Position numbers and translations under genes: made by a program
Shown: positions 1 to 9,335 of the stretch, piece by piece
How the letters are laid out: each line of letters opens with the position of its first letter
Position numbering within the stretch: the first letter of the stretch is position 1
From: Melitaea cinxia
Lineage: Eukaryota > Arthropoda > Insecta > Lepidoptera > Nymphalidae
Direction of reading: 5' to 3'
Assembly (NCBI RefSeq): GCF_905220565.1
Contig: NC_059398.1
Span: 17,505,210 to 17,569,209, forward strand
DNA: 64,000 nucleotides
The notes under the pieces: model-generated
The model's input: only the letters and a program-made list of their open reading frames with translations
Databases searched by the model: none
Told to the model about the DNA's origin: nothing

Positions 1-529
1 GCAAATCTGGAAACAAGCCAGCTAGCACAGACGTGATCTCCACAGAGCCCTATCATTGAAATATTCGATAAAATACGAACGAGTTGATTTGAGTTAGGGT
101 AACGAAAATCTTAAACCGAATCCAAATGATTTGTTATGAACAAAATTTTGTAGGATCGCGGAATTTTTTGTTTTTCAGTTTCTACTATTATAGTTTAATT
201 TTAATTCACGCTGTATGAATCTGGGTTTGCGGATAGAAGAAATACATAGCGATAGCTCATTTAAGGATACTAATACAAAATATCGGTGATTATCAGTGGC
301 GTGGATCGTACGAATTACGGAACGAACGAACGAGGCGACGTATTTAAAAAAAGAAAAAAAAAACAAAGGATAGAGGAAGTCAAAATCAAAATAAAAAATA
401 ACTTTATTCAAATAGGCTTCAAAAGCACTTTAGAATCGTCATTTTACAAAAGTGATTATTATTTGTATAAGTAAATTTAAATATTCCTTTTAATTACGTA
501 CCGTTACCGTTCAAAAATCCAATATACTA

Positions 530-690
530 CTATCATAAATGTAAAGAATTTGTTTGTTTGAATAAAGGCGCTAATTTCAGGAACTACTATCTCTAGTCTA
601 TTTCCCAGGGAGGTTTCTAGTCCATTAGTCTGTGTCTAGTCCATTTCACAGGGAAGGCTTTGAGCTATATTTTACCTTTTTTTGAAGTAA
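530..690 (-). repeat. Diverged ACTAGCTG-type fragment
   Basis: AAAGGCGCTAATTTCAGGAA and the CTATTTCCCAGGGAGG motif resemble the 27.1-kb copy. CTAGTCTATTTCCCAGGGA and CTAGTCCATTTCACAGGGA are a local direct repeat. Confidence 0.45.
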
Positions 691-1199
691 ACCTTCTTTA
701 TGTACGCTTGACTTGGGGGTAAGCTGGTTAATGCGTAAATAGAGCGTTACGAAAATGTGATCGGGCGATGCGAACGGTTAAGAGGGAGATATAAGTTAGT
801 GAAGATAGAAAAAGAGAGAGAGAGAGAGAGAGAATTACGTTTCGTAAGTTTTACTTCAGTCGTGTGGTCTAAAGCAACTAGTTTTTTTTTTCTCAACAAA
901 ATTAACTACATATCGCTTAAATTTTTGATGAACAAAGACCGTCTGTTGTATTTATTCACCCGCATACAAAAATTCCTTTATAAATATATCGAATAGCGTT
1001 AACTCATCGGAATTCGTGTCGGGTGATTTTAGAATATTCACCGGACCATTTTCAAGACCTACGGCTTCCCAGGAATCTTAAATAAGTTGTGTAGAACTAC
1101 GCGAATGTTGTTAAGGCTCTATTTATCGAATACGGAGATATACATTGTTTTATTAGATGTGTTAACATCTGAGCAGTTTTTGTTTGCTAATGCATCTAG
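691..1199. other. Spacer
   Basis: Nothing recognised except the AG microsatellite. Confidence 0.6.
813..833. repeat. (AG)n microsatellite
   Basis: Ten AG dinucleotides; no neighbouring feature recognised. Confidence 0.9.
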
Positions 1200-1457
1200 T
1201 TTTTAACCGACTTAAAAATGAGTAGGTTTTCACTTCGACTGAATGTTTGTTACATATACCTATGTAGCCGATAAATATTTACTGGGTGTACCAATTTAGA
1301 TGATTCTTTTTTGTTTTGTATGTTATTTGTCATGTTAGAACCATTTAATTTTGACCGAGATCTGACAAATTCTTTTTGAGTTGTCCCTAATAGTGCTTAT
1401 TTTATTGACTGGCTATTTATATTATTTGTCGATGTAATTGAAGCCGGTTATTTTACT
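1200..1457 (+). repeat. AACCGACTTC-ended element (family F), short copy
   Basis: Starts TTTTAACCGACTTAAAAATG, contains TTTACTGGGTGTACCAATTT and ends TCGATGTAATTGAAGCCGGT. Confidence 0.75.
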
Positions 1458-1937
1458 AAATAAGAAAACATAATTACTTATCATTATAGATTGACTCACG
1501 AGTTTTTCCGAGTGGAATACACATTTTGGATTCATGGAAATTATGGTACGTACAATGTGCTCCAAGTCTTGATAATTGATTTATACTAAAATTCAATGAT
1601 GATTAATTTATACTTAAATTATATACAGTCTGTTCAAATACTATATATTTTGACACTTAATGAAGTGACATTGCTGTATGAACACCATGTATTTATATAA
1701 TATGTCTATTTGTGTTTTGTACACCTTTATGCCGTCTAATTCTTTGTCACGTCCTTTTCATGCTTGAGGTAGTCAGACGTCGTTCTTTTAGCGATAAAAC
1801 CGCCTTTTGTATATGTTTACGTTTCCTTTCATTCAAACGTTCTTTCCTTTTTCAAATAAAATATCTTCTTTTACAATTCTTGCTTGCTTGCTTTGTACAG
1901 TATGATTCCAATTATTATTTAAATTACTGCTAATTTT

Positions 1938-2260
1938 TCTCATCATCATCATATCGGCATCACAGCAGCCTCGCAGCCGCAGCAGCAGCAGTCGCAGTTC
2001 ACTACTGGACATAGGCCTCCACAAGTTCACGCCAAAAATGGCGTGAACCCATGTGTTTTGCCCACGCTGGGCAGGCGGGTTGGTGACCGCAGGGTTGGCT
2101 TTGTCGCACCGAAGACGCTGCTGCCCGTCTTCAGCCTGTGTATTTCAAAGCCAGCAGTTGGATGGTTATCCCACCATCGGTTGGCTTTTTAAGTTCCAAG
2201 GTAGTAGTGTTATCCCTTAGTCGCCTCTTACGACCCTCGCGGGAAGAGAGGGGGTGGCTA
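1938..2260 (-). mobile_element. SINE-like family B, copy 1
   Basis: It matches the family B copy at 30.3 kb over its length in opposite orientation. The 3' end lies at the left, with GGACATAGGCCTCC and a degenerate CAGCAG/CATCATCAT tail. The 5' end lies near CCTCTCTTCCCG-like sequence at 2245-2258. Confidence 0.85.
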
Positions 2261-2261
2261 T

Positions 2262-3059
2262 ATTCTTTGATGCCGTAACCACACAGCATGCTAAGTGGAG
2301 TGCTCTGGTGGAACAACATTATAGACGGTTAAAGATGGTCAGTTTTTATACAACATATAATAATTTTTGCACAGTTCATACGTACCTCTCAGGCTGCATT
2401 ACCCAATGTACTCAACAACAAACGAAACCCTCTCGAGTAGAATAACTAGAAAGTACTAAAACACTATACTTATATATTGGGGTAAAGTGAAAATTTCAAA
2501 TTGATAGAAGCGAGCCTGGCACATCGCCAGCCAGGCATTCGTGTAGAGTGCGCTTTTGTGAGCCTGCCCGCAACGTGCTTACGCTTGAAGATGAAAGCGC
2601 GCCTACTTTCCAAGCTAGATAGATATGATTATAAATAAAAAATGTACCAGATTTCATATAAACGTTTACACGAATCCTGTATTCTGAGTTGTGCTATTTT
2701 AAGCTAAAGGTGTGAATAAAAATATTAGACAATTGGTGCAATTACGTGAATTAAATTTAGATATTAAAATTAATATTTTCAATTACTAAAACTAATTATA
2801 ACAATGTTGATTGAAATATTAATCAAATAATTAAATATTGTATTATTATAATACAAAATTAACTTTATCTGGGGGCACGGTAGTGCACCCGCCAAGACGA
2901 GCCAAAAAAAAAAAAAAAAAACGATAAGCACTACCTATCTTTTCTCGAAGTGCTTCGTCGTTTTTTTGAACCCCCATAACTTGGGTTTGGATTATACTAG
3001 ATAAACGAAATTCTCGGAATATAATGTCAATAGTGAACTTATTAAACATATAAAGTTTC
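2262..3059. other. Spacer
   Basis: AT-rich; a small hairpin (GCCTGGC at 2514, GCCAGGC at 2530) opens a short GC-rich patch to about 2600. No gene seen. Confidence 0.6.
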
Positions 3060-3400
3060 AATTGCATAGCTCTTATACTTTAGATTTTATTGACATCTAA
3101 AAAACCCCGATTTCGTCACTCACTGATGATCATCAAAATTCTTGGACTACTTCCTGAAGTCCCAGAAAGCTGAAATTTGGTATGTAAGCTAGTATTAGTA
3201 CACAAACAAGAAAAAAATTCTAAAACTTGGGACTTTTACCCCCCAACCCCTTAAACTAGGGGGTGGAAGTTTGTATGAGACTTCCGCAAATTTTGATGCT
3301 AGAGGTCTGAAAATTGATATAGGGACTCCTAGTTACTCCTTGTTATAAATAATAATAATAAAATACATACAAAATAAAAATCGGTTATTAGTTTAGGTCG
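3060..3400. repeat. Probable old repeat related to the 282-bp unit
   Basis: GTCCCAGAAAGCTGAAATTT, CCCCCCAACCCCTTAAACTA and AGGTCTGAAAATTGATATAG have the style of the CCAACCCC / CCAAATTTCAAG units at 14-15.9 kb, but the match is loose. Confidence 0.35.
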
Positions 3401-3590
3401 AAAATTTACATTGTGTAATTTTGGTATTTAAGTTGTGGCGGAGGTCCGTTTGCATATCAGTTCGACATAAAATCAAAAACAACGTCCTTAAACCGAATAT
3501 GGTGAAGATTGGATGATACTTATAGTATAAAATGTGTCGGAGGTAAAATGCAGCTATAATATTGTCATAAGCAACTTACAAAAAGAAGTG

Positions 3591-3906
3591 AAATCCCACC
3601 AAAAACATTTTCATGTAAAATGTTGCCAAGACGAGATCATATGGCTCGCACTGTCAAAAAGTTATCAGATCTCATGTAGAGCCAAGCTTCTAACTCTACA
3701 CGTCCTAACTCTACAAGCTCTAACTTCACAAACTCTACACCTTAGTCAAAATATGTGGCTTGGCCGTTTCGCTACCTTCACGTGGGCATAAGGTGAAAAA
3801 TTTATTCACTGTTCATTACTTTTCTGTTATACAATAGTTCTATTAAAGAAAAAATAAAAGAAGAAGAATAATTGATATACATATAATACAAATTAAAATA
3901 AAAAGA

Positions 3907-3946
<40 letters not shown>

Positions 3947-4166
3947 TAGGAAAGTCGTCATCTACAACATCAGCAGCCGGTAGTAACGAAACGGCCAAGC
4001 CACATATTTTGACTAAGGTGTAGAGTTTATGAAGTTAGGGCTTGTAGAGTTAGGACGTGTAGAGTTTAAGATTGGCTCTACATGAGATCTGATAACTTTT
4101 TGACAGTGCGAGCCATATGATCTCGTCTTGGCAACATTTTACATGAAAATGTTTTTGGTGGGATTT
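3591..4166. mobile_element. Foldback/MITE with arms of about 187 bp and a TA-repeat core
   Basis: The left arm (3591-3776, starting AAATCCCACCAAAAAC) matches the reverse complement of the right arm (3979-4166) with a few substitutions and short indels. The 200-bp centre is AT-rich and holds the TA microsatellite. No transposase frame; open frames read through the arms are incidental. Target duplication not clear. Confidence 0.85.
3909..3942. repeat. (AT)17 microsatellite
   Basis: Uninterrupted AT dinucleotides in the centre of the foldback element. Confidence 0.95.
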
Positions 4167-4639
4167 AATACTTTTCCCGTATGAGAGAAGTATCCAATAT
4201 AGTACATCTCCATGAAGATGACAGATACTTAAAGTTGCAACTAAACATATCACATAACATAACATAACAATTAGGCAACGTTAAACTAACAAAGTCGGTG
4301 TTCTGTTTTTGTGATATGAATAACAAGCAAAATACGAGGCCCGCTTAACTAAATAAGATAGTAATTAGTGACACATAACTAAGTCCACTTCTCTATTACA
4401 GACAAGAGTCGGCAACAAGCCAATATAATATGTATAGGTACACAGATCGGCAGTCGAAGTATAACTCATTACCGTGCACAAGGCACATTTAAGATCCATT
4501 TCCAGCCACATCTTAGCTCAAATATCAACTCCAACAAGATCAATTAACCGCATTTCCTAAACCGTTTTAAAATATAAACGGATATGCATTTCTAAATACC
4601 ATTAGTTTGTAACTGGGGTAGAAGATGATGAATATAAAA

Positions 4640-4870
4640 TGCTGGGCTAAACGGGACGCTGGCTCTAATTATACTCGTTAGCGTTACTATAATCCCCGTG
4701 GCCTGGATTAAGCATATTTCATTAAAAATTGATTCAACTGCAATGCACGGCGGACGATCGTTCTACTTTATCGGTGCCGTTTTAATGGCGTGGCTAACGG
4801 GCTATCTGTTGATATGGAGCATTTTACCAATTTAATTTTGTATCAAATAACGTGACATCCAACCCTGCTT
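4640..4870. other. GC-richer unique stretch
   Basis: Non-repeat sequence with GC above its flanks, no frame, and several homeodomain-type words (TAATTA, TAATCC, GGATTA, TAATGG). It might be a conserved regulatory element, but nothing in one sequence can show that. Confidence 0.25.
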
Positions 4871-5156
4871 CACTCGCTTCAAACGTTACGTACTACCAAG
4901 CCGGTTTATACTGTCGATTATTGATTTGTATGAGTCATTGGAGTGATTTTTTATAACCTACTCTACTACTACCGTCAGACTGACTAACTAAATAACTATT
5001 TATCCATTAAATTTTAAGCTACATCGTTTAAGTTTAACAGAAATAATATGTATAATTAAGTTGAACCTAAACGTACATTGCAAGATCATGCAAAATAAAC
5101 TTATAAAGAAGATTGGATTACTATATTTAACTGTTAACTGTGAGTTGTTAATTATT

Positions 5157-5419
5157 TAACTAAGGTAGGGCACAGCAGGAATTTCCTGCTAAAAATATGG
5201 AGCAGCCCGACTGGTGTAGTACCTCGACCTTACAGAAGATCACAGCTAAATAATACTGTTTTCAAGCAGTATTGTGTTCCTGTTGGTGAGTAAGGTGACC
5301 AGAGCTCCTGGGGGGATTGGGGATTGGGTCGGCAACGCGCTTGCGATGCTTCTGGTGTTGCAGGCGTCTATAAGCTACGGTAATCGCTTATCATCAGGTG
5401 AGACTTGTTTGCCAACGGA
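5157..5419 (+). repeat. Interspersed repeat family A, full copy
   Basis: Starts AACTAAGGTAGGGCACAGCA; passes TGGAGCAGCCCGACTGG, CTTACAGAAGATCACAGCTA and GTCGGCAACGCGCTTGCGAT; ends near CATCAGGTGAGACTTGTTTG. About 260 bp, non-coding. Class not identified. Confidence 0.85.
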
Positions 5420-6366
5420 GTTATAAACAAAAAACTATTCTTATCTATAATTAAACATTTAAGACGTTTCAAATCTTATATATTATCATAGTATATTACA
5501 TATAGGATATATTAATGTCGGTAATAATTCATTACCACTTGCGATTGTTATGTAAATTAGACTTTAATGGGGACATTTTGGATAATTACAAAGTAATAGA
5601 TCTAGCGGGGTAATAACTTGTTCTATGTTATCTGAAACTATTGATATTGAAATAATTTTGAGTTTGTTTGTCTTCTGTGCAACATTCAATCACAAATTTG
5701 ACTAGCTCATTGACCCTGTTTGCAGTGACCCTGTAACCTGATCTCTAGAGCTAGTCGTGGATGCGATTATCTCTCCGAGTTGGGTGTAATATATGTTTAT
5801 TTACATATGTATTTGTTTGTTAATACATTATATATATATATATTTGTCTGTTATCTAAATCACAAGCATTAAGTTACCTACCGGTGGAACAAACGAAGTT
5901 GTGTATGTAAAATATTTACGTCTTCAACCATTTTCAAAAAAGAAGGAAATTCTGAACTTGACTGTATTTATTTTCGTGTGTTACCTCAATATGTATGTAA
6001 CTGTATTTAATTTCGTGTGTATACCATCAATCAGAATTTCACCACACAGTTCGTATAACGAATGTACAAAGTGACATCACACGCGAATCGACGTGGACTT
6101 TTATTATGTAGAAGGTATACGTAATGAGAATCTTACTCATTGAAATTGCGAGCGAAGTTGTATAAAATTGCGATACAGTGCACGACTCAGCATCTCACGG
6201 GAATCATTTCTAAATGACTTGGCCAATTAAGCTACGCTTTCGTGTAACTTATGATTGACTTAACCGCTTGAGAATTTAATTTATGCCACTTACGTCATAT
6301 AACTTTGTTATAAATTTTAGAAATAGATATATACGCAATTAACTAAGTAATATTATTATAAATATA
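5420..6366. other. Spacer
   Basis: No frame, RNA or repeat recognised. Confidence 0.6.
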
Positions 6367-6567
6367 ACTAGCTGACCCCGCAAACGTTTCTTTGCCATAT
6401 ATGTTATTAACCCGCTTAATCCCTTATAACTTAGGGGTATGAAAATTAGATGTTGGCCGATTTTCAGACCTAGCCGATATGCCCACAAAATTTTATTAAA
6501 ATCGGTCAAGCCGTTTCGGAGGAGTTCAGTGTTTAAAACCATGACACGAGAATTTTATAGATTAGAT
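6367..6567 (+). repeat. CTAGCTGACCCCGCAAACG element (family I)
   Basis: Starts ACTAGCTGACCCCGCAAACG, has AAAATCGGTCAAGCCGTTTC and ends TGACACGAGAATTTTATAGA. The minus frame of 67 codons is incidental. A pair with 42.1 kb. Confidence 0.8.
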
Positions 6568-6698
6568 TATCATAATTATGACATTCTACAGATAAAATGT
6601 TAAAGGCTTAAAGATGTGTCGGTACGTTTTCATCAGCGATTGGTTTTTGGAACTATAAGAGAAAAGCACTTTCAAATTATAACGTTGTTATGTATGTT

Positions 6699-6993
6699 GA
6701 CGCCGTGTTGGCGTAACGGTCACAGCACTGGTTTGTGACTGTTACACTGGAGGTTGCGGGTTCGATTCCCACATATGACAAACATTTGTATTGGCCATAC
6801 AGAACACACATCTTTTTCCGCCGATACTTTATTGGGGACGCCATGGGATCGCTTTCGCACACTACCACGACGCCCCCGGGCCACACAGATCAACCAACCC
6901 GCATTGGAGCAGCGTAGTGGATTAAACTCTGATCTTTTTCCTACATGGAGAATGAGGCCTATGCCCAGCAGTGGGATATTACAGGCTGAAGCG
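6699..6993 (+). mobile_element. tRNA-headed SINE, family D long form
   Basis: The head (6699-6780) has an A-box-like TGGCGTAACGG and a B box GGTTCGATTCC. The body has ATTTGTATTGGCCATACAGA. The 3' end GGCCTATGCCCAGCAGTGGG, ATATTACAGGCTGAAG is the tail shared with the RTE LINE. Open frames of up to 96 codons cross it on both strands but are incidental. Confidence 0.85.
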
Positions 6994-7031
6994 TATGTAT
7001 ATTTAGGCATATTTTTTTAATTCATCTTTAA

Positions 7032-7064
7032 CTCGGCGTTGCTCGCTATGGGTAAAATTCACCC
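7032..7064 (+). repeat. Left terminal and subterminal inverted repeats of the piggyBac-like element
   Basis: The 9-bp terminal repeat (7032-7040) is followed at once by a 24-bp subterminal repeat (7041-7064). Inside the latter, GGGT and ACCC half-sites flank 7 bp, giving a small palindrome suitable for binding by a dimer. Confidence 0.85.
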
Positions 7065-7170
7065 AGCCCTATAAATTTTTGCTTATATTTTTTGATTAGC
7101 CAATCACAGCGCGCCGCGCTTCTTGGTACCTTCAAGTTGTGTCTTTGACTTTGTACTCTCGACTCGACAG

Positions 7171-7206
7171 TCAGTTAGTGCGACGCGCTTTCGAACGGTG
7201 GACGTG
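7171..7206 (+). promoter_or_regulatory. Inr-DPE core promoter of the piggyBac-like element
   Basis: TCAGTT at 7171-7176 matches the arthropod initiator, placing +1 at A7173. GGACGTG at 7200-7206 then starts exactly at +28 and matches the downstream promoter element consensus RGWCGTG. No TATA box is evident 25-35 bp upstream. A CCAAT-type box (CCAATCAC) lies near 7100. Element positions are read directly; promoter activity is inferred. Confidence 0.65.
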
Positions 7207-7210
7207 CAAA

Positions 7211-7294
7211 GTGAGTATGGGTATTTTTCACCCGTAGCGATTATTTATGTTATATACTTTTTTGAAAATTAATATACGTTGTTTTTGTAATTAG
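7211..7294 (+). other. Probable 84-nt 5'-UTR intron of the piggyBac-like element
   Basis: A consensus donor GTGAGT begins at 7211 and a pyrimidine-rich acceptor TTTTTGTAATTAG ends at 7294, 8 nt before the ATG. The intron holds an exact 22-bp extra copy of the subterminal motif at 7219-7240. Splicing is predicted, not shown. Confidence 0.55.
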
Positions 7295-7302
7295 ACCGTA
7301 TC

Positions 7303-7899
7303 ATGGCACGCCATGTAGTTGCTGATGAAGATATTCAACAGTATTTGGAACAAAGCGATAGCAGTTGTTCCGAAATTGAAGATTTTGAAGAGTTCAGCGA
7401 ACACGATACTGACTCAGATCAAGAAGGCGAACTTTTTCACGAAAACTTACCGGAAAATGCTACTGAGCCACCAATTTCAGTTACCAGACCAGGCCTTACT
7501 ATACCAGAATATCTAGAAGACGTCCCTGTAAGTACCTTGCAACGTGGTTATTATTTAGGCAAGGATAGCAAAACCCAATGGAAAGTAAACGAACCATCTC
7601 CGCGTGTTAGAACTCGTTCTCATAACATCGTGCTAGAGGCACCAGGGCCAAAAGGAGATGCTAAGCAATGTATGAATATTGTTGATGCATGGAATCTATT
7701 TTTTCCCAATGACGACTTACATACCGAAAATGAACCCATGTCCATGACATCAAGAAAAAGGTGTGCCACGTCAAGATGCCAAGTTTGTCCACCCAAAAAG
7801 GATCGAAAAACCAATTCATGCTGCCAAATCTGCAAGAAAATGTTATGTAGAGAGCATTCTTTGCCTGTATGTTCTGAATGCGTACTAAAAATTGAATAA
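7303..7899 (+). CDS. Truncated piggyBac-like transposase: N-terminal region joined to C-terminal cysteine-rich domain
   Basis: The frame encodes 198 residues without interruption. Residues 1-60 are acidic (IEDFEEFSEHDTDSD), as in piggyBac N-termini. Residues 126-136 (IVDAWNLFFPN) match the segment that normally enters the DNA-binding and catalytic region. From about residue 151 the sequence is already the C-terminal cysteine-rich domain: Cys at 154, 159, 162, 173, 174, 177, 182, 190 and 193, His185, with a basic stretch PPKKDRK that could serve as nuclear localisation signal. Family members are about 560-600 residues, so roughly 380-400 codons, including all three catalytic aspartates, are absent. 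The junction is in frame with no stop. The product cannot catalyse transposition. By inference it could enter the nucleus and bind element ends through the zinc-binding domain, acting as a repressor. The start is the first ATG after the predicted splice acceptor. Confidence 0.85.
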   Translation: MARHVVADEDIQQYLEQSDSSCSEIEDFEEFSEHDTDSDQEGELFHENLPENATEPPISVTRPGLTIPEYLEDVPVSTLQRGYYLGKDSKTQWKVNEPSPRVRTRSHNIVLEAPGPKGDAKQCMNIVDAWNLFFPNDDLHTENEPMSMTSRKRCATSRCQVCPPKKDRKTNSCCQICKKMLCREHSLPVCSECVLKIE

Positions 7900-8175
7900 T
7901 TATATTATAAAAAAACTCATGTTCCTAAAGACATAAGACTGATTGTTGTTTTTTAGTAATTTTATTTTTTTATTTTTATATTGATTTAGAGAGGTAAGAT
8001 ATCATAAATGTGTATAATTTCTTTTCCTAAATTAAAACTAAGACTATTTTTGTAAAAATTAAAGCCATAAGATTAATAAAAAAATGAAAAGTAATATTTT
8101 TTTTTTTTTTTGCAGTAGTAGTTATAAAAAACAGTTGCTGTTTGCTATATAATTGTAGCGTTTATCTATTTGTTT

Positions 8176-8181
8176 AATAAA
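8176..8181 (+). terminator. Polyadenylation signal AATAAA in the piggyBac-like element
   Basis: AATAAA lies 277 bp after the stop codon and before the right subterminal repeat, so a transcript from the internal promoter would end inside the element. Confidence 0.5.
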
Positions 8182-8296
8182 TACTGTTAACGATGATTAC
8201 TTACTTTTATTTAACATTTTACTAAACTTCCTTTACGTATAAAAAAAAAAAAAAATAATAATACATAAGAATAAATGGATACACGATATAAAATTT

Positions 8297-8356
8297 GGGT
8301 ATTTTTCACCCGTAGCGAGCAAAAGTGTTGCTTACAGGGATGCGACGAACGCCGAG
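8297..8356 (-). repeat. Right subterminal and terminal inverted repeats of the piggyBac-like element
   Basis: The subterminal repeat is at 8297-8320 and the terminal repeat at 8348-8356, with a 27-bp spacer. The subterminal copy matches the left one at most positions in inverted orientation (GCTCGCTA, GGGT, ACCC conserved). Confidence 0.85.
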
Positions 8357-8360
8357 TTAA

Positions 8361-9030
8361 TGAGTTGCTGATAAACTATATAACATTATACATACTACTA
8401 TATACCTAACAATCTCATCCACAACAGAAACACATATACAACAAGAAGGTAACACTAAAAATGAACAACCACTTTAAAAAACCAAACGACCAAAACGATG
8501 TCAACATTCACCCCTCAAACACAGTTCGATTCAATTTCACATTACATAGTCGCCATTACCATCTAATCCCTTGACTTTGTTTGGTGTTCAGACACCTTGT
8601 TTATTTAAAAAAAAACAACCTTAAAATAAACGTTATAAGGTTCAATTTTCTTTCAATATGCCTTAACTTTGTTTATGTATTCATTACGTATGGGCTTCTG
8701 ATGACACGTCGAGTTTAATGAAGCAATACAAATACGAGACGATTTACGGATGGTCTTATGGTCGAATTTGGCGTGAAAGAATAGTGTTTTTTAGTTTGTA
8801 AATTTTGTGTATTTGTTGTTGTTTTTGGTACGCGAAAAACAACTTTATTGCATCACGGTTTATCGAATATGCGCGATGGGGCGACAGTCGTATATAGAAC
8901 AACGTTTCTGAAAATGTAACGAAGAAAATAATCGTGTTATTCTTACCTCTTACTACCAAATACCGAATGACTAACATTTTATGTTGCTCAATATTGATTT
9001 AAATCATTTATCTTATATCAATTTAATATA
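8361..9030. other. Spacer
   Basis: Directly follows the piggyBac-like TTAA; nothing recognised. Confidence 0.6.
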
Positions 9031-9335
9031 CTAGCTGTGCCCGCGACTTCGTCCGCGTGGAATTTAACAAAAAAGTTATGGTTCAGTTCGCAGTTACAAA
9101 AAAAAAAAAAAAAAACTAAAATAAAAGTAACTTAAATTACTCCTTATTACATGAGCTATCTGCTAGTGGAAATCCCGTCAAAATCGGTCCAGCTGTTTTA
9201 GAGAAACAGACAAATAGACAGACAGACAAAAATTGTAAAAAAAATGTTGTTTTGGTATATGTACCGCGTATCCAATATGTAATCCATATGCATTTCCACT
9301 CTCCAATTTTATTTATTTGTATAGATGTCTGTAAT
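9031..9335 (+). repeat. ACTAGCTGTGCCCGCG element (family G)
   Basis: Begins ACTAGCTGTGCCCGCGACTT, contains GTCAAAATCGGTCCAGCTGT and an ACAGACAGACA run, ends CAATTTTATTTATTTGTATA. A pair with the 20.2-kb copy. Class uncertain. The 106-codon minus frame is incidental. Confidence 0.8.

Larger units (their letters stand above)
7028..8360 (+). mobile_element. Non-autonomous piggyBac-like transposon, complete ends, internally deleted transposase gene
   Basis: The unit is bounded by TTAA at 7028-7031 and 8357-8360, the piggyBac superfamily target duplication. Just inside are matching 9-bp terminal inverted repeats (CTCGGCGTT at 7032-7040, complement at 8348-8356). A 24-bp subterminal inverted repeat abuts the left terminal repeat (7041-7064) but is separated from the right one by 27 bp (8297-8320). 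Such asymmetric spacing is characteristic of piggyBac. The interior holds a promoter, a probable 84-nt intron, one open reading frame for an N-terminus/cysteine-rich-domain fusion, and a polyadenylation signal. At 1,333 bp it is about half an autonomous element. The missing DNA is the catalytic core, so it would need a transposase supplied in trans. Confidence 0.9.

Noticed and set aside
1764..1775. TTGAGGTAGTC resembling a let-7 seed
   Set aside because: The match fails after the seed and there is no complementary arm.
3534..4265. Frames of 85 and 71 codons sharing a long peptide
   Set aside because: The shared peptide arises because both read the same inverted arms of the foldback element, not because of a gene duplication.
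6720..7010. Overlapping frames of 60-96 codons on both strands
   Set aside because: All lie inside the family D SINE; peptide phrases such as SACNIPLLGIGL recur wherever the SINE tail is read backwards.
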